Origin: an uncultured Rhodobacter sp.
Lineage (GTDB): Bacteria > Pseudomonadota > Alphaproteobacteria > Rhodobacterales > Rhodobacteraceae
Direction: 5' to 3'
DNA length: 17,079 bases
Assembly: GCA_937901435.1 (NCBI GenBank)
Contig: CALGTJ010000154.1
Coordinates: 1-17,079, forward strand
The number at the start of each line of letters is the position of its first letter. Position 1 is the first letter of the stretch. The position numbers were made by a program, and so were the translations under genes. Under the pieces are notes generated by a model. That model saw only the letters and a program-made list of their open reading frames with translations, was not told the DNA's origin and searched no databases. Of this stretch, positions 7,981 to 15,770 are shown piece after piece.

Positions 7981-9312
7981 ATGCGGCTTGGCGAAGTTTC
8001 ATTCTGGTACGACGCGCTGGGCGGTGTGCCCTCGCGCAGGCCCGCGCTGGCGGGGGACACGCGGGCGGATGTTTGCATCGTGGGGGCCGGGTATAGCGGC
8101 CTTTGGGCGGCCTATTACCTGAAACAGGCTGACCCCGGTCTTGATATCCTGATCGTTGAAAAAGAATTTGCCGGGTATGGCGCATCCGGGCGCAATGGGG
8201 GTTGGTTGGCGGGTAGTTTCGCATGGGATCGGGCAACCTATGCCAAGACCAGCAGCCGCGCTGCTGTGATCGCCATGGGCGCGGCATTTCGCCAGTCCGT
8301 ACCAGAGGTGATTCGTGTGGCGGGGGCCGAAGGGATCGACGCCGATATCCAGCCCACGGACGAACTGATCATCGCGCGCAATCCCGGTCAGCTTTCGCGA
8401 ATGCGCGCGGATCTGGCAGAGCGACGCCGTTGGGGCGAGGGCGCGGATCAGCTTTACGAGATTGACGCGACTGCCTTGCGCGAACGGGTGAACGTCCCTG
8501 TCGCCCTCGGCGCGCTGGTAGAGACAGGTGTCGCGCGGATCCAGCCTGCCAAACTGGTGCAAGGGCTGGTGCGTGTGGTCGAGGCCATGGGCGTCCGTAT
8601 CGCCGAGGACACAGAGGTGACCCGGATCGCACCAAAGCGCGTCACCACAAATCATGGCGTCGTGACCGCCAATGTGATCCTGCGCGCCACCGAAGGCTAT
8701 ACCGCCAACCTGCGCCAGTCCCACCGCGACTGGCTGCCGTTGAATTCCGCGCAAATCGTGACAGAGCCTCTGCCGGATGATCTGTGGAGGCAGATTGGCT
8801 GGACCGGGTCAGAACTGATCGGGGATATGTCGCGGGTCTACTGCTACTGCCAACGCACGGCCGATGGGCGCATCGCGGTCGGCTCTCGGGGTGTGCCTTA
8901 TCTTTGGGGGTCGCGCACGGACACCGACGGAAAACCGGACCGGATCACAGTCCAACGCCTGCAGCGCATCTTTCAGCGCTATTTTCCCGCTGCGGCCAGT
9001 GTTCCGATTGCCCATGCGTGGTGCGGCGTGCTGGGTGTGCCACGTGATTGGTGCGCAACAGTGGGTTATGATCGGGACACAGGCATCGGTTGGGCGGGGG
9101 GGTATGTGGGCGTTGGCGTGGCGACCTCTAATCTCGCCGGACGCACGCTTGCAGACCTTGTGACAAGACAGACCACGGAATTGACGGTGCTGCCATGGGT
9201 CAATCGTCGCGTCAGAAAATGGGAACCGGAACCGCTGCGCTGGATTGGCGTTCGCGCGGCCTATTGGGGCAAGCATCTGGCCGATTGGAAAGAGCAGCGT
9301 CGCGGAACCTAA
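7981..9312 (+). CDS. DAO-type FAD-dependent oxidoreductase (PuuB-like)
   Basis: This 443-aa flavoprotein resembles gamma-glutamylputrescine oxidase-like amine oxidases of the DAO superfamily. The FAD-binding Rossmann motif is ADVCIVGAGYSGLWAAYYL (about 29-47), followed by VEKEFAGYGASGRNGGWLAG (59-78), the block found in PuuB/OrdL-type enzymes. The C-terminal FAD contact is GIGWAGGYVGVGVATSNLAG. The predicted activity is oxidation of an amine or amino acid with H2O2 formation; the substrate is not determined. The start ATG 7981 has CGGAGG ending 4 bases upstream. A longer frame from 7912 would overlap the recR promoter region. It is divergent from recR and followed by the repeat/hairpin element at 9346-9393. 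A second DAO-type gene (broken) lies at 5547-6650. Confidence 0.88.
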   Translation: MRLGEVSFWYDALGGVPSRRPALAGDTRADVCIVGAGYSGLWAAYYLKQADPGLDILIVEKEFAGYGASGRNGGWLAGSFAWDRATYAKTSSRAAVIAMGAAFRQSVPEVIRVAGAEGIDADIQPTDELIIARNPGQLSRMRADLAERRRWGEGADQLYEIDATALRERVNVPVALGALVETGVARIQPAKLVQGLVRVVEAMGVRIAEDTEVTRIAPKRVTTNHGVVTANVILRATEGYTANLRQSHRDWLPLNSAQIVTEPLPDDLWRQIGWTGSELIGDMSRVYCYCQRTADGRIAVGSRGVPYLWGSRTDTDGKPDRITVQRLQRIFQRYFPAAASVPIAHAWCGVLGVPRDWCATVGYDRDTGIGWAGGYVGVGVATSNLAGRTLADLVTRQTTELTVLPWVNRRVRKWEPEPLRWIGVRAAYWGKHLADWKEQRRGT

Positions 9313-9345
9313 GTTTGACACAAGATGCATAGCAGACCATGCCGC

Positions 9346-9393
9346 TTTCATCTTGGTTCAAATACTCCGGGGGGTTTGGGGGGCTGGCCCCCC
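9346..9393 (+). repeat. 3'-flanking repeat plus GC hairpin, copy 1
   Basis: A 22-base segment at 9346-9367 (TTTCATCTTGG then three variable bases then AAATACTC) matches 19 of 22 positions of the reverse-complement segment at 14654-14675. It is followed by a GC hairpin: GGGGGG at 9378-9383 pairs with CCCCCC at 9388-9393. It begins 33 bases after the FAD oxidoreductase stop, on the same strand. The hairpin could act as a terminator although no T-run follows; on the minus strand it lies beyond the end of ybaB. Confidence 0.65.
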
Positions 9394-9442
9394 ATCCGTC
9401 GGATTTCAAGGGAAATTCGACCGATACAATCCCACTGATTTT

Positions 9443-9787
9443 TCAGAACGGCAGCTTCATATCCGCAGGCAGGCCAAGGCTCTCGGTGATCTTTTGCATC
9501 TCTTCGGCAGACCGCTCTGCGGCTTTGGCTTGCGCGTCTTTGATGGCGGCAAGGATCAGGTCTTCGGCGACCTCTTTTTCTTCGGCGTTGAAGATCGAGG
9601 GATCAATATCCAGCCCGGTCAGCACACCTTTGGCCGTCGCGGTGGCCTTGACCAGACCGGCCCCGGATTCACCAGTGACAGTGATCGTGGCAAGGCTTTC
9701 CTGCATGTCCGTCATCATGGACTGCATATCCTTGGCCTTCTTCATCATCCCGGCCATATCGCCAAGACCACCTAATCCTTTGAACAT
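9443..9787 (-). CDS. ybaB: YbaB/EbfC nucleoid-associated protein
   Basis: This 114-aa protein is YbaB/EbfC, a small dimeric DNA-binding protein of the nucleoid. It has the typical N-terminal glycine/methionine-rich helix (MFKGLGGLGDMAGMMKKAKD), then MQESLATITVTGESGAGLVK and the DPSIF...EEKEVAEDLILAAIKDA helix. The start ATG 9787 has AGGAG 8 bases upstream. The frame extends 20 codons further but without family similarity. In most bacteria ybaB sits between dnaX and recR in one operon. Here it keeps the minus strand and the order, but a plus-strand gene sits on either side. Its promoter must therefore lie in 9788-9920, shared with the divergent phosphatase gene. Confidence 0.94.
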   Translation of the reverse strand: MFKGLGGLGDMAGMMKKAKDMQSMMTDMQESLATITVTGESGAGLVKATATAKGVLTGLDIDPSIFNAEEKEVAEDLILAAIKDAQAKAAERSAEEMQKITESLGLPADMKLPF

Positions 9788-9920
9788 CTGCTGTCTCCTG
9801 AGGGTGAAGTTGCCCCATGTGATACGGGTTTGGCGGTTCGGGAACAAGTCGAGAAAAAGTTGACAAAAATACTCGGAATAAGATCTGGCTGTGGCACACG
9901 CTTATGAAAGGACGTTCAAG

Positions 9921-10538
9921 ATGAAATACTCCACAGCAGGACGGATGGTTGGCATGGGGATGCTGGCCGGACTGGCCAGTCTAACCACTCCGGCCATTGC
10001 CGATGACATGTCGCCCGACGCATTGGTTCAGGCGCTAAAGGGCGGCGGGCACGTCATCTACATGCGCCATGCGCGCACAGAAACTGACTATGCCGATCAG
10101 ATCAGCGCCAAAATGGGCAATTGCGCAACGCAGCGGGTTCTGAGTGCAGAGGGCTGGGCAGATGCGCGCGGGATCGGGGCGGCGGTCGCTGCACTTGGGA
10201 TTCCGGTGGGCGACGTTCTGAGCAGCGAGTATTGCAGGGCCTGGCAAACAGCGGATCTTGCCTTTGGACATCACGTGGCCACCGACGCGCTGAACTTTGA
10301 ACCGGCGGAAAACTACGATCCCGCGCAGATTTCAGCCATGAGTGCGCGGATCACACCTCTGCTCAGTGCAAAGCCAAAGGACGGCAATCTGGCGATCGTC
10401 GGCCATGATGATCCCTTTGAGGCAGCCACGGGCATTTATCCGGAACCTCAGGGGGTGGCCTATGTGATCCGCCCTGATGGTGCAGGCGGCTTTGCCGTTC
10501 TGGGGCATATTGATCCTGCCGACTGGTCAAAGCTTTGA
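9921..10538 (+). CDS. Secreted histidine phosphatase family protein
   Basis: This 205-aa protein has an N-terminal signal peptide (MKYSTAGRMVGMGMLAGLAS, cut near Ala27) and a histidine phosphatase (phosphoglycerate mutase-like) domain. The catalytic motif is VIYMRHARTE, with Arg49-His50. SSEYCRAWQTA (101-111) supplies the second conserved Arg, and LAIVGHDDPFEAATG holds the second catalytic His162. The usual RHG is RHA here. It is predicted to be a periplasmic phosphatase of unknown substrate. The start ATG 9921 has AAAGGA at 9907-9912. A TTGACA-like box lies at 9860-9865, but no convincing -10 follows at normal spacing. The gene separates dnaX from ybaB on the opposite strand. Confidence 0.85.
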   Translation: MKYSTAGRMVGMGMLAGLASLTTPAIADDMSPDALVQALKGGGHVIYMRHARTETDYADQISAKMGNCATQRVLSAEGWADARGIGAAVAALGIPVGDVLSSEYCRAWQTADLAFGHHVATDALNFEPAENYDPAQISAMSARITPLLSAKPKDGNLAIVGHDDPFEAATGIYPEPQGVAYVIRPDGAGGFAVLGHIDPADWSKL

Positions 10539-10563
10539 CAGAGCAAGCCAATCAAAACACACA

Positions 10564-10591
10564 GACGACTGGTCCCGAGGGGTCAGTCGTC
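10564..10591 (-). terminator. dnaX terminator overlapping its stop codon
   Basis: GACGACTG (10564-10571) pairs with CAGTCGTC (10584-10591), an 8-bp perfect stem with possible extra GC pairs inside. On the minus strand it is followed by TGTGTGTTTTG. The upstream arm includes the last codons and stop (10583-10585) of dnaX. The histidine phosphatase stop on the other strand is 26 bases away, so it may serve both convergent transcripts. Confidence 0.7.
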
Positions 10592-12334
10592 CTCGAACGG
10601 ATCCCATTCTTCGTCGACCTCTGGCAATGCCTCTGCCTGTGCCTCGGCGGTGATGTCCTCGAGGGTGCGGATTTCGGTGATCTTTGCATCGGGAAAGGCC
10701 TGAAACACGGCCTGCACAAGCGGGTGCTCTTTCGCCTTGTTTTCCAGAATGAGACGGTCGGAGTCGCGCACCTCGGCGATGGTGTCTGCCCCGCCGTCCG
10801 ACACAATGATCACGGCCCAACGCGCCCCGGTCCACAGTTGCAGGCGCTGGGCCAGCCGCGCGGCAAGATCGCGCGGGGCGTCGGCGGTCGGTTGAAACTC
10901 GATCCGTCCGGGCTGGTATTTCGCAAGGCGCAGGGTGGTTTCCACCTCTACCAATAGTTTCACGTCCCGGTTGGAGCGGATCAACTCGATGACCTGATCA
11001 AAGCGAGCCAACCGCGCGAGGGCATCTTGTGGGGCCAGCGCCTGTGCAGTTTGCGCGCCACCGTTGGCCGCACCATAGCCGGAGGAGGCCACCACCGGCG
11101 CATGGCTGTGCTGTGCGCTTGTCCTGCCACCGCCGCCACCATTGCCACCGGGTTGCGGTGTCAGTGCGGGGGGTGGGGTGTTTTGCAGCTTGCGCAGCAG
11201 GTCTTCGGGCGCGGGCAGATCGGCCACATGGGTCAGGCGGATCACGGCCATTTCGGCAGCCATCATCGAATTGGGCGCACTTGCGACCTCGTCCAGCGCC
11301 TTGAGCAGCATCTGCCACATCCGCGTCAACACCCGCATCGGCAGAGCGGCGGCCATGTGTTGCCCCCGGCTGCGCTCGTCGGGGCTGACGGTGGGGTCTT
11401 CGGCGGCCTCGGGGGTGATCTTGATGACGCTGACCCAATGGGTGATCTCGGTCAGATCGCGCAGCACGGCCAGCGGGTCGGCCCCATCGGCATATTGCGC
11501 GCTGAGTTCGGTCAGCGCACTGGCGGCGTCCCCCTTCATGATCATGTCAAAGAGGTCCAGCACGCGGCCCCGGTCGGCCAGACCCAGCATAGCGCGGACC
11601 TGTTCGGCGTTGGTTTCGCCCGCGCCATGGCTGAGCGCCTGATCCAGCAGAGAGGTCGCGTCGCGCGCCGATCCTTCGGCTGCGCGGGTGATCAGCGCCA
11701 GCGCGTCATCGCTGATCTGCCCGCCTTCGCCCTCTGCGATCTTGCGCAGCAGGGCGATCTGCACCTCTGGTTCGATCCGGCGCAGGTCAAACCGCTGACA
11801 GCGTGACAGCACCGTCACCGGGACCTTGCGAATCTCGGTGGTGGCAAAGATGAATTTCACGTGTGCAGGCGGCTCTTCGAGCGTCTTGAGCAACGCGTTG
11901 AAGGCACTGGTCGAGAGCATATGCACCTCGTCGATGATGTAGATCTTGTAGCGCGCAGAGGCAGCGCGGTAGTGGACCGAGTCGATGATCTCGCGAATAT
12001 CATTCACCGAGGTATTGGATGCCGCGTCCATTTCCTGCACATCCACATGTCGCCCCAGCGCGATGGACTTGCACGGCTCGCACTGCCCGCAAGGCTCGGT
12101 GGTCGGCCCGCCTGTGCCATCGGGGCCGATACAGTTCATGCCTTTGGCGATGATGCGCGCTGTGGTGGTTTTGCCGGTGCCGCGGATGCCCGTCAGAATG
12201 AACGCCTGCGCGATCCGATCCGCCTGAAACGCATTCTTGAGCGTGCGCACCATGGCATCCTGCCCGACCAGATCGGCAAAGGTCTCTGGGCGATATTTAC
12301 GGGCAAGAACCTGATAGGCGGGGGTATCGGACAT
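10583..12334 (-). CDS. dnaX: DNA polymerase III subunit gamma/tau
   Basis: DnaX (583 aa) is the clamp-loader ATPase of the replicase. The N-terminal AAA+ module shows ARKYRPETFADLVGQ (11-25), Walker A GIRGTGKTT (49-57), the zinc module with Cys68 and Cys82-Cys85-Cys88, Walker B IYIIDEVHML (131-140) and the sensor/SRC motif LSRCQRFD (176-183). A Gly/Pro-rich linker with NGGGGG near residue 400 separates the C-terminal tau part, which ends in the acidic VDEEWDPFEDD tail. I see no A-rich slippery site of the E. coli type, so a frameshifted gamma form is not supported. The ATG at 12334 lacks a strong Shine-Dalgarno. The gene diverges from the ankyrin-repeat gene and normally precedes ybaB and recR. 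Confidence 0.97.
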   Translation of the reverse strand: MSDTPAYQVLARKYRPETFADLVGQDAMVRTLKNAFQADRIAQAFILTGIRGTGKTTTARIIAKGMNCIGPDGTGGPTTEPCGQCEPCKSIALGRHVDVQEMDAASNTSVNDIREIIDSVHYRAASARYKIYIIDEVHMLSTSAFNALLKTLEEPPAHVKFIFATTEIRKVPVTVLSRCQRFDLRRIEPEVQIALLRKIAEGEGGQISDDALALITRAAEGSARDATSLLDQALSHGAGETNAEQVRAMLGLADRGRVLDLFDMIMKGDAASALTELSAQYADGADPLAVLRDLTEITHWVSVIKITPEAAEDPTVSPDERSRGQHMAAALPMRVLTRMWQMLLKALDEVASAPNSMMAAEMAVIRLTHVADLPAPEDLLRKLQNTPPPALTPQPGGNGGGGGRTSAQHSHAPVVASSGYGAANGGAQTAQALAPQDALARLARFDQVIELIRSNRDVKLLVEVETTLRLAKYQPGRIEFQPTADAPRDLAARLAQRLQLWTGARWAVIIVSDGGADTIAEVRDSDRLILENKAKEHPLVQAVFQAFPDAKITEIRTLEDITAEAQAEALPEVDEEWDPFEDD

Positions 12335-12470
12335 GGGGGCTTTCGTCAGACTTTCGGGCGGTTTGGCTGGGGGCCATGTTAAGTGGCGCGCGCTCTGGGG
12401 TAAAGCGGGATCGGCCTGCAGCGGCTGCGAAGGCTTGCGCGGCGCGGTGGGTTCGGGTTAACACTTGGGC

Positions 12471-12509
12471 ATGCCAATCGAGGTGGCATCCGGGTCCGCG
12501 GACAGCTGT
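12471..12509. promoter_or_regulatory. Cluster of three dyads in the dnaX / ankyrin divergent gap
   Basis: Within 39 bases lie an inverted repeat ATGCCA/TGGCAT (12471-12476 and 12484-12489), a perfect 10-base palindrome GTCCGCGGAC (12494-12503) and the palindrome ACAGCTGT (12502-12509). They sit in the 262-base gap between the divergent dnaX and ankyrin genes, where promoters for both must lie. They could be operator sites, but short palindromes are common in GC-rich DNA. Nothing else definite is seen in this gap. Confidence 0.3.
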
Positions 12510-12596
12510 ATCAGCACCTCTTGACCAACCGAAGCACTCACATTGGTTGATCTCATGCCCGAGCAGCGGACCACCGGGCGGTGATGAGGGAAACCC

Positions 12597-14144
12597 ATGA
12601 TACCATCCATTCCAGAATTGCGCCGGTCCGCGAAGGCGTTGAAAAAATCCTGTATCGCGGGCGAGGCAGCGGCCGTTGCCCGTGTGAAAGCCGTCTTGCC
12701 CGACGCACGAGAGGTGAAATACGCTGACGCGCTGCATGTGCTGGCGCGAGAGGCGGGTTTCCTGTCCTGGCCCAAGCTGAAACTAAGCGTCGAGACAGCG
12801 GCGCTGGATCGTTCACAAAAGCAGGAACTGCTAAAGATCGCACTGTTTCATGGGCAAAATGCGCGCGTGGCACATCTGTTGGACGAGACCCCCGATCTGG
12901 CGCGTGGCCTGCTGGGCTTAGAGATCGCGGTGTATGATCTGGCGGCGGTCAAGGCGGCGCTGGCCCGCGACCCAAAAGCCGCTGTAACGCCTCGTGGTCC
13001 GCGTCGTCCAATCCTGCATCTGGCCTTTTCGCGCTACATTCATCTGCGCCCTGATCTGGCTACTGATGTGTTGGAAATTGCGGAATTGCTGGTCGAGCAT
13101 GGCGCGGATGTGAATGACGTCTATCTGCAAGACGCCGATCCGAACATGCCGCTATCGGCGCTTTATGGTGCTCTGGGACATGCCAATAATATGGGGCTGG
13201 CGCGCTGGCTGCTGGATCATGGTGCCAATCCCAACGATGGCGAGTCGCTGTATCATTCGGTGGAACTTGGCCATCACGAGGGCCTGTCGATGCTGCTGGA
13301 CCATGGCGCGACGCCTGCGGGCACCAACGCGCTGCCGCGTGCGCTTGATTTCAACGACCACAAAGCGGTTGAAATGTTGCTGGTCGCCGGGGCTGATCCG
13401 AATGAGGGCATTGGCCCGCATCCGTCCGGCGAGCCGTCCTTTGTGATCCCCTGCCTGCATCAAGCGGCCCGACGGATGTGTGACGCCGCGATGATCCGGC
13501 TTTTGCTGAAGGCGGGTGCGGACCCGTCCCACCGAAATCAGGGCGTCACCCCCTATGCCATGGCGCGGGGCTATGGCAATGCCGATGCGGCGCGGCTGAT
13601 CGAACAGGCACAAGGTGATACGATGCTGAGCAACGGCGAAGCCCTGCTGGCCGCTGCCGCTGACGGTGACGTGCCGGCGGGGCGGTTCGTCGATCCGCTA
13701 AAGCTGCCGGAGGAGTTTCGCAATCTGATCCGCAATCTGGTGCATCTGCCAACCGCTTTACCCCATATTGCCCGGCTGGTGGCGATCGGTCTGGAATATG
13801 ACCGCCCCGATGCGATCGGACTGCCCCCGGTACACGTCGCCGGATGGGAGGGCTTGCCCGAAACGCTGGCCTATGTCCTAGCGCTGAAACCTGATCTGGG
13901 CCATGTAAATGGCTATGGTGGCACGCTGCTGAGCACAATCATCCACGGATCTGAAAATTGTCCAACCCGGTCGACGCGCGATCACATCGGGTGTGCGCGT
14001 TTGGTGCTGGAAGAAGGCGTATCTTTGCCGAGTGATGCGATCCGCCTTGCAGGAGAGCCCAACATGGCGGCATTTTTGTCCGAATGGGGCGGGCGCTATC
14101 CCGGGCAGGTTGTCGACTGTAAGGTCGCGGCCCGTCCTGAATAA
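12597..14144 (+). CDS. Ankyrin-repeat protein
   Basis: This 515-aa protein has an N-terminal segment ending ALHVLAREAGFLSWPKLK (about 45-62), a motif that often precedes ankyrin repeats in bacteria. Ankyrin-type helices follow: AELLVEHGADVND, ARWLLDHGANPND, LSMLLDHGATPAG, VEMLLVAGADPNE and IRLLLKAGADPSH. About five good repeats span 160-330. The last third is less regular but still repeat-like (LPPVHVAGWEGLPETLAYVL, CARLVLEEGVSLP). No signal peptide or membrane segment is visible, so it is probably a cytoplasmic protein-binding scaffold; the partner is unknown. The ATG at 12597 has GAGGG 6 bases upstream. It diverges from dnaX. Confidence 0.88.
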   Translation: MIPSIPELRRSAKALKKSCIAGEAAAVARVKAVLPDAREVKYADALHVLAREAGFLSWPKLKLSVETAALDRSQKQELLKIALFHGQNARVAHLLDETPDLARGLLGLEIAVYDLAAVKAALARDPKAAVTPRGPRRPILHLAFSRYIHLRPDLATDVLEIAELLVEHGADVNDVYLQDADPNMPLSALYGALGHANNMGLARWLLDHGANPNDGESLYHSVELGHHEGLSMLLDHGATPAGTNALPRALDFNDHKAVEMLLVAGADPNEGIGPHPSGEPSFVIPCLHQAARRMCDAAMIRLLLKAGADPSHRNQGVTPYAMARGYGNADAARLIEQAQGDTMLSNGEALLAAAADGDVPAGRFVDPLKLPEEFRNLIRNLVHLPTALPHIARLVAIGLEYDRPDAIGLPPVHVAGWEGLPETLAYVLALKPDLGHVNGYGGTLLSTIIHGSENCPTRSTRDHIGCARLVLEEGVSLPSDAIRLAGEPNMAAFLSEWGGRYPGQVVDCKVAARPE

Positions 14145-14216
14145 TATGGGCAGCCGGTAAATGACGGCAACGTGTGACGCCTGCAATCAGACGATGGTGG
14201 GCCAAGAGGGGGTAAA

Positions 14217-14591
14217 ATGTACAAGAAACCCGGAGAGCGGCTGACACAGGTTTTGCTGATCTGGTGGTTGATTGCGTTTGTGGGGGCGTTTGTCGGTTAT
14301 CAGCTGACAGCGGCGACCGAGATGGGGCTAAGTGCGGGTTTAAGCAAGATCACGGCCTTTCTAGGGTGGCAGGCGGCAGCGGCCGTTCTGGCGCTGCGTT
14401 GCGCCTTTTCGTCCCGTCGTCTGCCTCTGGATATGGGTCTGCGACGGCTGGCTCTGGTGCCGCTGACGGTATTGGCGCTGATGCTGTTGGCCTTCCTTGC
14501 GCTGGTGCTATGGGCCAATCTGCGCAGTGATGAGCCTGTGGCTTTTCCCACGATGGAGCCTGTGATCTTGGCCCCCGAAAGCGGTTCTTGA
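14217..14591 (+). CDS. Small membrane protein, unknown function
   Basis: This 124-aa protein has three predicted membrane segments: about 11-30 (QVLLIWWLIAFVGAFVGYQL), 41-63 and 79-102 (LALVPLTVLALMLLAFLALV). A short polar C-terminus rich in Pro/Glu follows. I do not recognise the family. The start ATG 14217 is supported by a purine-rich site (AGAGGGGG) about 5 bases upstream. It lies 72 bases after the ankyrin-repeat gene on the same strand, so both could share a transcript ending at the 14624-14652 terminator. Confidence 0.7.
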   Translation: MYKKPGERLTQVLLIWWLIAFVGAFVGYQLTAATEMGLSAGLSKITAFLGWQAAAAVLALRCAFSSRRLPLDMGLRRLALVPLTVLALMLLAFLALVLWANLRSDEPVAFPTMEPVILAPESGS

Positions 14592-14623
14592 GGGGGATCT
14601 TTGCGGGCGTTCAAAATGGATAA

Positions 14624-14652
14624 TCCGGGGCGCGAGGCCCCGGAGTCTTTTT
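14624..14652 (+). terminator. Rho-independent terminator of the small membrane gene
   Basis: TCCGGGGC (14624-14631) pairs perfectly with GCCCCGGA (14637-14644) around a 5-base loop, followed by GTC and six T (14647-14652). It lies 32 bases after the stop of the membrane-protein gene. On the minus strand the hairpin follows the repeat copy downstream of rsgA and may also end that transcript. Confidence 0.88.
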
Positions 14653-14653
14653 T

Positions 14654-14675
14654 GAGTATTTTTGCCAAGATGAAA
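14654..14675 (-). repeat. 3'-flanking repeat, copy 2
   Basis: On the minus strand this reads TTTCATCTTGG, CAA, then AAATACTC, matching copy 1 (9346-9367) at 19 of 22 bases. Like copy 1 it is followed by a GC hairpin (here 14624-14644). It lies about 50 bases after the stop of rsgA in the same orientation as that gene, so both copies occupy an equivalent 3' position. Confidence 0.65.
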
Positions 14676-14725
14676 CAGCGTGGTCCGATCTTGCATCGGC
14701 TGAATTTGTATAGGCCGGGTTCGGG

Positions 14726-15757
14726 TTACGGCGTTGTGCTGCCTTTGAATTTCTTGACGCTTTTGATCATCTTGCCAAGGGCCTTGTCGCGCGCGCGCGA
14801 TTGAGCGAGGGAGGCGCTGTTATGGGCATCCTCAAGGCGTAGTTTTTGCCAGCGCGCAAGGCGGTCGGGGTCAAGCGCGCCTTGCTCGATGGCGCGGCGC
14901 ACGGCGCATCCGGGTTCGCGGTCGTGATTGCAATCGTTGAATTTGCACGTGGCCGCCAGCGTGGTGATCTCATCGAACAGCAGGTCAATGCCGTCCGAGA
15001 CATCTGTCACCGGCAAGGCGCGCATGCCGGGTGTGTCGATCAGCCAGCCACCATTGATCATCCGCCGCAGACTGCGGTTGGTGGTGGTGTGGCGGCCTTT
15101 GGCGTCGTCGTCACGGATGGCGGCCGTCGCGGCATTATTTGCGGTCAACCCGTTGGACAGAGTGGATTTTCCCGTCCCCGAAGAGCCAAGCAGCGCGCCG
15201 GTCTGGCCCGGTTTGCACCACGCGGCGACCTTGGCCAGATCATCCGGGTCATGGGCGTCAATCGCCAGCACGATCAGGTTATGACTAAGCGCCTCTGCCT
15301 GATGCACATAGTCGGTCGGATCGGTGGCCAGGTCGGATTTGGTCAGCAGGATTACCGGGAAACAGCCCGCTTCATGGGCCATGGCCAGATAGCGTTCCAG
15401 ACGCGCGGGGTTGAAATCGGCGTTGCAGGACGAGGTGATGAACAGCACATCGACATTGGCCGCGATCAACTGGGTGCGGGTTTCGTAATGGGTTGCCATG
15501 CGGCTGAGCAGGGTCAGACGCTCTAGCCGCTCCTGCACGATGTTTTGAGCGTCGGCCAGCACCCAATCGCCCGTGGCGAAATCGCCTGTGGGCGTATCGG
15601 GCGGGGTGATCAGCGTTTGAATGCCATCGACGCCAAGCGCGGTCAGGCTGGCGCGGTGTACTTCGGTGATGCGCAGAGGGGTGAGGGTTTCGGTGTCAGT
15701 GGAAATCTGGCGGGCGAAATGGGAGGACCATCCAAGGTCCTTAAGGGTCAGTGTCAT
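14726..15757 (-). CDS. rsgA: Ribosome small-subunit-dependent GTPase A
   Basis: RsgA (343 aa) is a circularly permuted GTPase that checks late 30S maturation. The motifs come in the permuted order: an OB-fold-like N-terminus, G4 LLTKSDL (137-143), G1/P-loop GSSGTGKSTLSN (191-202), the G2 region GRHTTTNRSL (221-230), G3 DTPGMRAL (241-248), then a zinc site with Cys271, Cys276, His278 and Cys284 in CKFNDCNHDREPGC. The C-terminus is Lys-rich (MIKSVKKFKG). I chose ATG 15757 over a GTG 11 codons upstream because it starts the conserved MTLTLKDLGW. Its only ribosome-binding site is the weak AGG in CAGGCAG (15762-15768), which is complementary to a strand of the leader fold. The gene has a 140-base structured leader. 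Confidence 0.95.
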   Translation of the reverse strand: MTLTLKDLGWSSHFARQISTDTETLTPLRITEVHRASLTALGVDGIQTLITPPDTPTGDFATGDWVLADAQNIVQERLERLTLLSRMATHYETRTQLIAANVDVLFITSSCNADFNPARLERYLAMAHEAGCFPVILLTKSDLATDPTDYVHQAEALSHNLIVLAIDAHDPDDLAKVAAWCKPGQTGALLGSSGTGKSTLSNGLTANNAATAAIRDDDAKGRHTTTNRSLRRMINGGWLIDTPGMRALPVTDVSDGIDLLFDEITTLAATCKFNDCNHDREPGCAVRRAIEQGALDPDRLARWQKLRLEDAHNSASLAQSRARDKALGKMIKSVKKFKGSTTP

Positions 15758-15770
15758 TGATCTGCCTGAG

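Noticed and set aside
11080..11160. Possible programmed frameshift in dnaX giving a short gamma form
   Set aside because: The linker region is GC-rich on the coding strand and lacks an A-run slippery heptamer followed by a stem.
11027..11806. Long plus-strand frame opposite dnaX
   Set aside because: It is a GC-rich shadow of dnaX with no recognisable motif.
12458..12775. Minus-strand frame overlapping the start of the ankyrin gene, ending VLIQLSADPDATSIGMPKC
   Set aside because: The tail looks protein-like, but most of the frame is antisense to the well-supported ankyrin gene and I find no family or start site.
14846..15526. Long plus-strand frame opposite rsgA
   Set aside because: It is a shadow of a gene with complete GTPase motifs; no separate start signal or domain.
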